From Zingiber officinale (Eukaryota > Streptophyta > Magnoliopsida > Zingiberales > Zingiberaceae): a stretch of 64,000 nt of DNA. The stretch's first letter is position 1, and each line of letters opens with the position of its first letter. The translations under genes were made by a program, and so were the position numbers. The stretch lies in the NCBI RefSeq assembly GCF_018446385.1, contig NC_056004.1, positions 8,708,767 to 8,772,766 on the forward strand. Reading direction: 5' to 3'. This document shows, piece by piece, positions 24,137 through 34,787 of this stretch. Under the pieces are notes generated by a model. It did not search any database and was not told where the DNA came from. It saw only the letters and a list, made by a program, of their open reading frames with translations.

Positions 24137-26533
24137 TGTAACAACCACCCTTCTTACTACTACTACTCTCTAAGGATGACCGTTACTTACTACTAACTCT
24201 ACTTAACCGGTATGATTAAAAATCACATGGAAACCCTACCGAAAAATTTCGGCAGAGTCTCCCCTGTACCGGTGACCTTAAACTGACATACATAACATAA
24301 TATACACAGCCACAGGCGGCTGGAACACATATCAACACACAAAAGGAATAACATCACCACGCAGTTTAATGAAATCAAATCATGCAAGTAATGAATAGTG
24401 GAAACAAAATAAACATACAATTAACTAACAGCGGAAGACTAAATGACTCATCTAATACATTCTTAATAAATGACAATCTTAATAAATTCTTAAACTAAGT
24501 TCCAAGGCTTCCATAGTCCTGGCATCACACACCATCCGCGCCACCTTGTCGCCTTCTTTTCTATATCTTTTCCTTTCCTGTATCTGCAGTAAGAGGAAGT
24601 GTAGTCTATAAGCAAAATTTGCTTAGTAAGCGCTATCTAACTCACAAAATCTCGATATGCATGAGGATATACTGAAATCTAACACTGAATGCTCAAAAGG
24701 AAATCTACTCATGCTCATCTACTAGTGAGAGAAACATACTGAAAGGCTAAACATGTAAAGTAAATCTATACAATCATGCTAGCATAAAGGACTAAACTTA
24801 CTGAATTCTAAACACCTTCTGAATCTTATTTCACTTGTTCTAACTTAATCTTTAATACTTTATGTTTATGAAAAACTTGCTTTACTTGTTCAAAAACTTA
24901 TACTTATAATACTTCAAAATAATAATCATCTTCTTCTTGGGCCCGGCAACTGTGCTTTTACTTTTGTAACGACCCGACCCATTCGGCGGCCCATTTGGCG
25001 GCCCATTTGGCGACCCTATGGTCGTCGACCGTCGGCCGAGCCGTTACTACTAGGTTATCTAAACCTAGGGACGACTATGGGAGCCCAGCCCAAGGACAGA
25101 GAGTCCAACACAGTGCCACTGATAAAAGTAAAATACTTATTATCTTTTAATACTTCTATATAATGCCTCGGCATTTTCTTTAGCACCTTGTGTGCCAAAA
25201 TCCCTAAAGTCTTGACTTTGGGATCTTCTTAAGGCCTTGGCCTTTTCTTTCTTTTCTTTATCTTTCTTATACTTGTTAATACTTCTAAAAGAATACTTCT
25301 TTAAAAAGAAACTGAAATGTTTAAGCAAATTCTAATTTTAAAATGCTTAAACCAAAAACCTGCCTACTATGTTAATAAAATTCTGCATATTAAGTTAACA
25401 TAAATCTGCATACTTTACTAAACAGATTCTGAAATACTAAACAATCAAAAACTGTAGTGCTAACAATTCAAAGTCTATAATGCTAACAATTCGAAATCTG
25501 CTAAGCTAACAATCAAATATTTGCAATGCAAGCTCTAAAACTAGTATAGGACTAATGGGCTATTCTTGTTCACCATATAGCACATTCCATTGAACTATAG
25601 CATGGCAGGAAACCAAAAAGCAAGGAAAAGAAGACTAATTCCCTAACCTATACAACCTTTCCTTCTTTCTTTAGGGTTCATGGCAGTAAGCATCAAAACA
25701 AAACCCCTTAAAACCATGCTTCGAAATCTAAAAGGAATCAAGAATCTGAAAACCTCAACATATGGCAGAAAACCAAAAGAAATCCCGGAACTACTCTTAC
25801 CGCAGGTGAGTAAGCAACTTACCTCTTGTTCTTTGACTCACAACCGGAATAACTTCTAGGGTTTCGACGAGCTCGAGATCCCAACTCTTCCTTGTACTCA
25901 CGAGCTCTCCTTGACGAGAGGGACTCGGGTCCGAGAAGAGCTCGCGGAAATCCTCTTTGGTCGGCCACCGGAGAAGCCCCAACTCCCTGCTGCGTCTTCG
26001 CCCGAGAAGAGGAGTGTCGACGCGCCGCGCGTGAGAGAAAGGGGAGGAAGTTAGGTCACGGGTGAGAAAAGAATATAACTTAACCCTCTCCTTAACTTGT
26101 CCTTTTATAACTAAACTATATTACATGTTCTTATCTGTTCACGAAATAATCGCGGAACAGTTGGTCCGTTGGGTTTTGCTCGAAACCGCGGGTTTGGGCT
26201 TCGATTCTCAGCCACAGCCGTTTTTCCCTAATTTATTTCTTTGTTATAAATTTCTATTACTTAAATAAATCTCTTCCTTTATTTATTCAAGTAACAACTG
26301 CTATCTCAGTTGGTTAGCCGGGTTTTGCTCAGGTCAGGGGTTGCCGGTTCGAACCTCGGCTTGGACATTTTTTTGTCACAACTTCTTTCTTTTGGTAAAC
26401 ATACCAAACGACCTCCAATAATTCCATAAAAATACTCTAAAAATTTATAAAAATCTCTAGAATTTTTCTAAAGCATTTATAGATTTTAATAAGGTCTTTT
26501 AGAATTCTAAATCATGAAATTTGGGGTGTTACA
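24137..26533 (-). mobile_element. 5' LTR of the deleted gypsy element
   Basis: 2397 bases, the twin of 21313-23716, with isolated substitutions (for example near 24155 and 25045) and one small deletion in the GTCGTCGACC repeat. It carries the same antisense tRNA-like pair at 26302-26355 and the same hairpins at 24237-24320. Confidence 0.92.
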
Positions 26534-26538
26534 AGTGG

Positions 26539-27796
26539 AGTGTTACCTCCGGATTTTTCTCATCAACAAAGGAAAAAGTTTTTTTCAGAAGTTAAGAATT
26601 ATGTTTGGGATGAACCTCTCCTGTATAAAAAGTGCAATGATGTGATTTATTGAAGATGTATACCTGAAGAAGAAGTTAGAGATATCTTGTTTCATTACCA
26701 TTCTTCGTCCTATGGAGGACATTTGGGTAGTTCAAAAACGATTACGAAAATTCTTCAAGCAGGATTTTATTGGCCAACCTTATTCAGGGATGCTAAGTTG
26801 TTTGTTCAGTCTTGTGATCAATGTCAGAGAACTGGGAATATAACTAAAAGAAATGAAACGATGTTAAATTACATTCTTGAGGTTGAGTTATTTGATGTTT
26901 GGGGAATTGATTTCATGGGACCTTTCCCTCTTTCATATGGGAATAGGTATATTCTTGTGGCGGTAGATTATGTGTCCAAATGGGTAGAAGCTGTGGCATC
27001 TCCTACGTGCGATGCGAAAACAGTTATCAAATTATTTAGGAGTATTATCTTTCCAAGATTTGGGGTGCCAAAGGTAGTCATTAGTGATGGAGGATCACAT
27101 TTTATAGAGAAACAGTTTGAAAACTTACTTAGAAGATATGGAGTGAAGCATAAAGTAGCAACACCTTATCATCCTCAAACTAATGGGCAAGCTGAGATAT
27201 CTAACCGGGAAATTAAGTCCATATTGGAAAAGTCTGTATCCACTTCAAGAAAGGATTGGGCATTGAAATTAGATGATGCTTTATGGGCATATCGAACTGC
27301 TTATAAAACTCCTATTGGGATGACCCCATTTCGATTAGTTTATGGTAAGCCTTGCCATCTTCCAGTTGAACTAGAACATAAGGCTTATTAGGCAATTACA
27401 AATTTGAATATGGATTTAAAGGAAGCAGGGGAGAAAAGAAAGCTTCAATTGAACGAACTTGATGAATTAAGGATGGATGCATATGAGCATGCTAAATCTT
27501 ACAAAGAAAGGACGAAGAAATGGCACGATCAGCACATTCTTCGTAAAGACTTTAATGTAGGAGATTTGGTTTTGTTGTTCAATTCAAAATTAAAACTTTT
27601 TCCTGGGAAGCTTAAGTCAAGGTGGACGGGTCCATATGAGGTAAAGAAGGTTTATACTTTTGGAGCTGTAGATATTTGGAACAAAGATTTTGGGATAATT
27701 AAGGTAAATGGTCAACGTTTGAAAAAATATATTCATGGTGCGAAAATAGAAGAGGTACAAAGGTTGTATTTTTCTGAACCTCGCCCTCCAGATTGA
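26539..27796 (+). pseudogene. Athila-type integrase with stops
   Basis: Resumes pol after the nested element. The zinc-binding region has the His in [12 protein letters not shown] and the cysteines of CDQCQ. The catalytic core has Asp in WGIDFMGPF, Asp in ISDGGSHF and Glu in [10 protein letters not shown]. The C-terminal domain ends at 27796 (SEPRPPD). A TGA at 26652-26654 and a TAG at 27389-27391 each fit loss of a Trp codon. No chromodomain follows, as expected for Athila rather than chromoviruses. Integrase inserts the cDNA in family members; it is inactive here. Confidence 0.88.
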
Positions 27797-27889
27797 ATTC
27801 TTTTAGCTAGTATAAATTCATTTTGTTGGTTTTTACTTGTTTTTAATTTTGTTTTCAGGTTAAGCAATGACATTCAAGGGAGGTGTTTG

Positions 27890-28225
27890 GGCCGTGTCAT
27901 CTAGACACGGCCGTGTAGGATCTCTCGAGGAGAAAAAGGTCTAGGTCGTGTCTCAAACACGGCCGTGTAAAGAATCCCGAGGAGAAAAAGGTCTAGGCGG
28001 TGTCCCAGACACGGTCGTGCAAAGAAACCCATGAAAGAAGAGGTTTAGGCCGTGTCCCAGACACGGCCCGTGTCTAGAATCCAGAGAAGAAAGAGAAGGG
28101 GGCCGTGTCACAGACACGACCGTGCGATGAGAAATGAATATGGCCGTGTGATATCACACGGCCTGATCCACATCTTTTTAGGGAATTAGGGCACGGGGTG
28201 TGGGCGGTACACGGCCGTGTACCGC
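27890..28225 (+). promoter_or_regulatory. Internal GGCCGTGT palindrome array upstream of accessory ORF
   Basis: Six to seven inverted repeats of the GGCCGTGT...ACACGGCC type, spaced about 55 bases, lie between the integrase stop and the ATG at 28324. The spacers (such as GAGGAGAAAAAGGTCTAGG) differ from those in the LTR array, but the palindrome is the same. By analogy with the LTR, where the array sits just before the TATA box, I infer an internal promoter for the downstream gene; a TTTAAA string occurs near 28262. Confidence 0.6.
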
Positions 28226-28323
28226 CGCTTGTTCCTCTTTCCTATTTTACCATTTCTAAAGGTTTAAACTACTTCTTCTAATTTTTCTTTCTCATTCTTC
28301 TTAAGGAGATTTGATTTTCTTCC

Positions 28324-29700
28324 ATGGAAAACGTGATTGAGGAGATTTCGACCACAAGAAAAGGGAAGGAGAAGGTGGTTGCAAGAAAGGAGAGGAATGT
28401 TTGCTTTAAAAGTATTTCTAATGACTTTGGTATTGTTTTCTCTAGTGATGAGCAATGGTATAGATATTCTTCTTTATGTAAACGACCTCTTTTAGGCACT
28501 AGGTTTCTTGATGTTGAAACTTTAGAAACTTTGGGGTTTAAGGATGATTTAGTTTGGTTATTTGAAAGGATAGGATGGAGTGGTTTAGTGAACATAAAAT
28601 ATCCTACTTATCCTAGAATTGTTTTTGAATTTTTAAGCTCAATAGAGGTTGATAATGTTCAAGGTGGGGGGAAGTTTAAATTTCGTTTGTTTAATGAAAG
28701 TTATGAATGGACGTTGGGAGATTTTAATACTTGTTATGAATTGCCAAAGAATGATATGTGTGTGATTTTGCCCCAATTTGAGAATTCACATTTTTGGCGA
28801 CAAATTTCTGAACAACCGCTATTTGGTCCTCATAATTCTAGAGTTTTCCAAATTATCAATCTTATTTTTAAATATGCTTACTTATTCATGAAAAACACTA
28901 TATTTGGAAGAGAGGACAAAGAGGGATCAGGAAGACTTATAGATTTGTATTGTTTGTGGGCAATGGTCGAAAATGTTCAAATTAATTCTGGTTATTTCTT
29001 TCTTAAACATTTGGCAAAATTAGGGAAATCGAATTCTACCACACCTATTATTTTGGGGGGATTACTTACTCAATTGGCCTTAGTATTAGGATGTGATTTG
29101 AGTGAATTAGAGGTGGTGGAGAGTTCTCGTACATTGGATTTGAATTCATGTTTAGCAATGAAAATGATTAAGCATGAAGAGCATGGATTTAGTTTATTCA
29201 TTAAAAATGGTTTCCCTTTAAAATTGCCCAATCATGATTTTACTACAATTCATAATAAAGAGAATTGGTGTTTAAAGTTAGCTAGGCAACAATCTAGAGC
29301 TTTGTCATCTTTTACTCCAAGAAATGTTTCTAAGGGTAACCAAGAGATTCATAGTTTTATGTTTCAAGAACTTAATTCTGCTTTAAAGAATATTCATAGT
29401 GATTTAGATTCAACTAATGAATTTCTTGAGAATAAGAAGCTTATGGAGGAGGAACTATTTAAAAAGCTACAAGATTGTTTTAAGAGTGAAAGAGAATTGT
29501 GTGATAAGATTTCTAAAATGATGAATGCTTATAAGGCTAAAATGGAATTTCATGAAGATCTTAGAGGTTTTATGAGATTTGTGCAGGATGATATTGATAA
29601 ATTGTTTGAGTATCATAATTTTTTCAGAAACGAAGTTAAATGGTTTGTTAAAGATTTTGCATTTTTCTTCCCTGATTTTCCACCTCCTCCACCATATTGA
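28324..29700 (+). CDS. ATHILA ORF-1-like accessory protein, 458 residues
   Basis: An uninterrupted frame from a true ATG to TGA, while the same element's gag and pol carry stops. The N-terminal region (segment TRFLDVETLETLGFKDDL, then IGWSGL, YPTYPRIVFEFLSS and FRLFNESYEWTLGDFN) resembles the ATHILA ORF-1 family, whose function is unknown. Residues about 345-430 are charged and predicted coiled coil, followed by a Pro-rich end (PDFPPPPPY). No signal peptide or membrane segment is visible, so an envelope role is not supported. It lies downstream of integrase, after the internal palindrome array, and has no need of an intron. An intact frame in a decayed element suggests recent selection or chance; I cannot tell which. 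Confidence 0.8.
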   Translation: MENVIEEISTTRKGKEKVVARKERNVCFKSISNDFGIVFSSDEQWYRYSSLCKRPLLGTRFLDVETLETLGFKDDLVWLFERIGWSGLVNIKYPTYPRIVFEFLSSIEVDNVQGGGKFKFRLFNESYEWTLGDFNTCYELPKNDMCVILPQFENSHFWRQISEQPLFGPHNSRVFQIINLIFKYAYLFMKNTIFGREDKEGSGRLIDLYCLWAMVENVQINSGYFFLKHLAKLGKSNSTTPIILGGLLTQLALVLGCDLSELEVVESSRTLDLNSCLAMKMIKHEEHGFSLFIKNGFPLKLPNHDFTTIHNKENWCLKLARQQSRALSSFTPRNVSKGNQEIHSFMFQELNSALKNIHSDLDSTNEFLENKKLMEEELFKKLQDCFKSERELCDKISKMMNAYKAKMEFHEDLRGFMRFVQDDIDKLFEYHNFFRNEVKWFVKDFAFFFPDFPPPPPY

Positions 29701-30744
29701 TTTCATCGGGACGATGAAAAGTTTAAGTCTGGGGGGGTGTCATGTACTGTTTAGTTTGGTTTTCAGTTTTTAGTTTTTGTTAGTTTTTCATGTTGGTTCT
29801 TATTTTCATTGCTTGTTGCTTTATTTTGCTTGTTTTTGAAATAATCATGGCAAAAAATTTTTTTAGAACATCAAATCTTCACTTATATGCTTTCTTGGAT
29901 TCAAGTGAAATGTTAGCACGATTATTGTCTTGATTCATGATGTTCGAATGGTGCTAGTAGTAAACTTTGTGTAGTTCTTTTTTCTATCTTGGGAAGCATT
30001 AATAAGCTAAGAATCTTATGGTGATGAGTTTTAGTTTTGGTTCAACCTTAAGGATTTTATCTTCACTACACTTGTGCTTGATGCTTGAATAGTTGATGTC
30101 ATTGAAATAGTCATGATTCATCTTGTTTGCTTAGTACTTGGTTTCCATGGTGATTTCTCAACTTTCATTTTGGTTACTGGATGAGGCTCAAATCATTAAA
30201 GCTCATTTGGAAAAATCAAAATATCCCAACATGTGTGCTAAAAGTACATTTGTGAATAAGTTTTGCACAATGCAAACACTTAAAAAAAAAAAAGGATATA
30301 AAAAATAGTTGTCATGAGTGGAATCTAGCAAGTCACCCCATTGAGACCGAGTTAGGTTACTAGGGAAATGACTACTTAGCTTCCCTTGAGATTGAGCACA
30401 CCTTTGAGACCTTGGGTTAGTTGAGAAATATGAAACAAGTGAATGGTGAGTAAGTGTCTATCACTGGTTACTTGTCTTTCACTGGAAACACTAGGAATTC
30501 AAATTTGATGACGACTTGACTAGGACATGGATTGAAACTTGAAGGCTGTTGAGTTACTTTTACACTTTGCACAAGATTCTTATGCTTGAACCATACTTTA
30601 CTTGTTTCCATGATCACGCTTGTTAATGAAACTTTTTGATAGAGTTAGGAAAGTGCACTAGGTTTTATGAATGTGTTGTAGAACATATGAATTTAGACTG
30701 CAGCATTTTGCTTGAGGACAAGCAAAAGTTTAAGTCTGGGGGTG
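29701..30744 (+). other. Non-coding 3' region with two polypurine-tract-like sites
   Basis: No gene. TTTAAGTCTGGGGGGGTGT occurs at 29722-29740, and AAGTTTAAGTCTGGGGGTG at 30726-30744, the latter touching the 3' LTR. The second is the working polypurine tract by position; the first is a near-exact extra copy right after the accessory ORF. Confidence 0.75.
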
Positions 30745-32413
30745 TGATGTGCGTAGATTATATACTCTTTTATGCATGTTTTTACGCACATTTACATACT
30801 TTGAGCATGCTTGATCTATGCATTTTTATACTTCCAGCTTTCCTTTTAGCATATTTACTCTTTTGGTTCGGAGATCTGCTTTTTGTGCATTTTCTGTACA
30901 CAGGAGTCGAAATTGGTGAAGATTATGCGTCCTCGAGCAAGCTTGGAAGGAATTGAAGGGAGAGAGCATCAGGCCGTGTACCACACACGGCCGTGTAGTT
31001 TTAACAGGAAGGGAAGAGGACATGGCCGGGTGAATCTCACACGGTCGTGTCTTGATTTGAAGAAATTAGAGCAGATGTCTTACATGGCCGTGTAGATCTA
31101 CACGGCTGAGTGAGGTTTCAAGAGGCCAAGCAGGTGGTGGTCGTGTGCACCACACGGCCGTGTAGCATTTCCAGAGAACAGAAGGATCCTGGCCGTGTGG
31201 ATCTACACGACCGTGCTTGGTTGCTTTAAAGAGAATAGAGCTAGGCCATGTGAGTCACACGGCCGTGCAGCTTTGGCAGAGAAGGAACTGGACATGGCCA
31301 TGTGAATCTCACACGGCCGTGTCATGGGGCCGGGTGGCGCCCGATTTCCTGCTCTATTTAAACCCTCCTTCATGAATTGAAAGGGGATCTCTCCCCCTTT
31401 GGGGAGAAGGCAAGATTTGGTGGTTTCCTCCCATTCTTGGGAGGATTTCTGGGCGATGTGAGGGGAGTTCTTGACGATTTTGACTCTGGAGCGAGGATTG
31501 GATCCGAAGACGAGGCTTCTTCGTAGATAAGTTTTCTCTTTCCCCCTTTTCTTGGTTTCTTGGATTGGGGATTTAAGAAATGCTTGTAATCTTCATTTCT
31601 TCGGGTATTCTTCCTCGATTAATGGAGTAGATCTTGTATTCTAGGATTAAGGGAGTATTTGTATGATGGATTGATGTAATCTCTTATGGATTTGCCATTT
31701 TCTTGTTTCAATGACATTGTCTTGCTTGTATCAATTAGATCTTGAATGATTAATGGTGATTTGTGCTTAATTCTCATTCTTGATTGATTGTTTGGATTTC
31801 TTGTGGACTTTGTAAAGATAAACTCTCACTCGATCATCCGAGGGATCCACGTGACAGGTGCAAGCCCGTGTAAGGACGTTTGAGAGATAATCTTGAAGAG
31901 GAAATAGGAATATTCAAGAGAGTAGGATGGATCTTGTGATTAGTTTCTTGTATCTTGATAGATTAATAAGTTGTGGGCTTCTATGTTGATATCCGAGGAA
32001 GGCATAGTAATAGGTGCGCTTCTGTGTAAGGACAACGTAGGTTCACGTCTAATTGATCATATTTAGATACATTTCTCAGTCCTTAGCCGGTTATCTATTG
32101 CAAGAGAGAACCGGCAATTTTCTACAAGTGTTTGGCAATTGAGGAATAAGAATTTGTGAACCATTTACAATCAAGAAATCTTACAAAGAAACCGAAACTT
32201 CTAGAATCTCCCTTTATCATAACCCAAAACACTAAACTCTTGTTTATTGATCTTTAATATTAGATTTGTTTACCTTCACTTTGCATTTGAAACAATTGGA
32301 TAGTCGTTTAGCTAATTCGCATTGAGACATTTCTAGTGCTTATTCCAGTCCCTGTGGATACGATAATATTTTATATTACTTGCGACATTTCCGTACACTT
32401 GCGGAGAGTAACA
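30745..32413 (+). mobile_element. 3' LTR of Athila-type element
   Basis: 1669 bases, with the same ends as the 5' LTR. The palindrome array is at 30972-31337 and CTCTATTTAAACC at 31352-31364. It differs from the 5' LTR by scattered substitutions, several of them inside the palindromes. Confidence 0.93.
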
Positions 32414-32418
32414 ATCTT

Positions 32419-33364
32419 CTTTCTTAGTTCTTCGTCATTGGGGACACAAAGGTGGCTCCCCTGATAAAGAATTCCACTGTCTGATATTCGAAACTCCGAA
32501 TTGTCTTCTTCTTGTATCCCTTGCTTGATCCTATGGATGTCTGGATCTTCACTTTGCTTTCTCTGTATATCCTCAAGCAAGGTAGACTCTAAGGTCAATG
32601 CAGAGAGTTGCCCATAAATAACTTCAAGTCCGAAATCTGACAACTCCTTCTGCAGTGGCAGGGCTAATGATGTCAAAGACATCAGGGACGCACTGGATTT
32701 TCTGCTTAGTGCATCTGCCACTTTGTTAGCTTTGCCTGGGTGGTAGAAGATTTCACAGTCATAATCTTTGACTAACTCTAGCCACCTACGCTGTCTCATG
32801 TTTAAGTATTTCTGAGTGAAGAAGTACTTAAGACTCTGATGGTCTGTGAAGATTCTACACTGAACTCCATACAAATGATGTCGCCAAAGTTTCAGTGCAA
32901 AGACCACAGTTGCCAGCTCAAGATCATGAGTGGGGTAGTTCTTCTCATAATCTTTGAGTTGCCTGTAAGCATAAGCTATAACTTTTCCTTCTTACATGAG
33001 TACAGCTCCTAAGCCCATCTTGGAAGCATCACTGTAGATGTCAAAACTCTTGTCACTCTCAGGAATAGTCAGAATGGGAGCACTGGTCAGTCTCTTCTTC
33101 AACTCTTGGAAACTCTACTCACATTTATCTGACCATTCAAACTTCTTGTTCTTTCTAGTGAGGGCTGTTAGTGGAGAGGCTATCCTGGAAAAGTTCCATG
33201 AATTTCCTGTAGTACCCAGCTAAACCAAGGAAGCTTCTGATCTCTCTGGCATTCTTGGGTCTACTCCAGTTGTTGACCGCTTCTATTTTGGCTAGATCCA
33301 CCTGAATGCCTTCTTTAGAAAAGATGTGACCTAGAAACGCCACTTGCTCCAACGAAAACTCGCA
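32419..33364 (-). pseudogene. gypsy RNase H and end of RT, broken
   Basis: Right to left: the end of RT (the QVAFLGH segment and the [11 protein letters not shown] segment), a frame change near 33155, a disrupted stretch, then RNase H with Asp in [10 protein letters not shown] and in KVADALSRK, and the linker to the integrase zinc region ending at the ATCTT duplication. The piece lies between the Athila and copia insertions. Similarity to 55000-55970 is close throughout. Confidence 0.85.
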
Positions 33365-33369
33365 CTTTG

Positions 33370-34535
33370 TGTTGGTGCAGGAAGCATCCGACGATCGAAC
33401 CTAAGTTTTGATAATGGCAAAGGGATTCACAGTTAAGATTCTCGTTTATCTAACATGTTGAATGAGTATTTCAGAAAAGTCCTAACTGCGGTTAGGCAAG
33501 GTGAAAACCCTAGGGAGCGGTAACCCTAGGTCATAGGGGGTGGTAACCCTATGCGGAAAGTCTTGGCAGGTCGATGGATTCAGGCAAAAGTCCTAGGGGG
33601 TGGTAACCCTAGGTGAAAATCCTGGTGTCGCGAACCAGGTGAAAGTCTGGACTAGCCGGGAAGCGGATGTCCAGCAGAAAGTCCGGAAGCATCGAGTGCT
33701 GAGCAAAAGTCCAGTCGATCTGGAGGATCGTACTGGCATCAGGTAAATCTCCTGAGAGGAGTAGGTGAGGACGCGTTCCCCGCAGAGGGAACAGTAGGCG
33801 TCGAGTCGACCTAGGAGTTCCGGTTGGAAGTCCGAAGTCAGACTCGGACAGTCCAAAGACTGTCACTTATTTATGCTATTATACTTGATGTGCTGACTCT
33901 GTTTTGCAGGATACATATTTGCTCGGACTAACTTTTTCTTGCAGGGGAAGGAGCTGCTGGAAAAAGAGGTCCGGGCACCCGGAACGGATCCGGGCGCCCG
34001 GAATGGACCCGGGCGCCCGAGAGCACATTTTTATCCTGAACGAGTCTCGACCACGTGGAGCATCGCGGGTGGCTGGCCACGTCACACTCCAGGCGCCCGG
34101 AATGGATCCAGGCGCCCGGAATATCCTATATAAGCAGGCTCAGAAAGGCTTCAAAAAACAACTCTTAATTATCTGCCTTCTGCTGTGTGCTGCTCGAGAT
34201 CTGCTGTCAAGGTGCTACGACAAGACGCCGACAACCCGAAGCTTTGAATCTCAATTCAGTGTTGTTGGTATTGTTTCTTTTTATGCAATTGTAATCTCTG
34301 CTGTACTTTATCTGTAATTCATTCGAGATTATAGTTGTTGCCCACGGAAAGCGATCAAGGATCGCGGGCCTTCGAGTAGGAGTCGATCAAGGCTCCGAAC
34401 GAAGTAAATTTCTGTGTCTTTTGAGTTGCTTCTTTTACTTGTTATTTATTCCGCTGCTTTTACTCGTACGAATACGAATTGCGAAATAGCCACGAGCGCT
34501 ATTCACCCCCCCCTCTAGCGCTTCTCGATCCAACA
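33370..34535 (+). mobile_element. 5' LTR of copia copy 2, with palindromes and TATA
   Basis: TGTTGGTGCAGG...CGATCCAACA. CCGGGCGCCCGG-type palindromes lie at 33967-34018 and 34090-34120, followed by CTATATAAG (34126-34134), the probable TATA box. A C-run ends the LTR. The first 480 bases carry repeated GGTAACCCTA-type strings (TAGGG..GGTAACCCTA), unlike the rest. Confidence 0.92.
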
Positions 34536-34537
34536 AT

Positions 34538-34549
34538 TGGTATCAGAGC
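34538..34549 (+). other. Primer binding site, initiator Met tRNA type
   Basis: TGGTATCAGAGC lies two bases after the 5' LTR end. Confidence 0.88.
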
Positions 34550-34787
34550 GGGGTCGTCTTGAATCAGTGCAACCACTATTCAAGACAAGTTTTTCGTGGT
34601 TTTGTTCGGATTCGATTAGAATTTAGCCTTATAACTATATTCTAATTTTTTTTCTCGAATCAATTTTCTGCTCAAAGCTGGTCAATACCACTTAAGCCTG
34701 TCATTTTTTTTCCCTTCCTCCCACACTACTAATCCAAGACTTAGTCTTGGAACAGATCTTGTTGTTTCTGTTTTTTTTTAGATCTAA

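Larger units (their letters stand above)
21313..26533 (-). mobile_element. Internally deleted chromovirus gypsy element (two LTRs, 420-base interior)
   Basis: Target duplication AGTGG (21308-21312 and 26534-26538) brackets TGTAACAACC...GGTGTTACA. Two LTRs of 2404 and 2397 bases flank only 420 bases. On the minus strand those hold the Met-type primer site, about 250 bases of leader, a junction, the last 120 bases or so of pol and the polypurine tract. The LTRs are nearly identical by eye, so the insertion is young. It must have moved with proteins supplied in trans. Confidence 0.93.
12218..32413 (+). mobile_element. Athila-type gypsy retrotransposon with two nested insertions
   Basis: Target duplication ATCTT (12213-12217 and 32414-32418) brackets TGATGTGCG...GTAACA. 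The two LTRs are each 1669 bases. Between them are an Asp-type primer site, gag, RT-RNase H, integrase, an ATHILA ORF-1-like gene and a polypurine tract, in that order. Removing the CACTA (14767-19239) and the deleted gypsy element (21313-26533) restores gag and pol continuity. The LTRs differ by scattered substitutions, so the insertion is older than the nested gypsy element. Several stops in gag and pol make it non-autonomous now. Confidence 0.93.

Noticed and set aside
28324..29700. Envelope-like gene in the Athila element
   Set aside because: No signal peptide, no membrane-spanning segment and no cleavage motif; the N-terminal region matches ATHILA ORF-1 instead.
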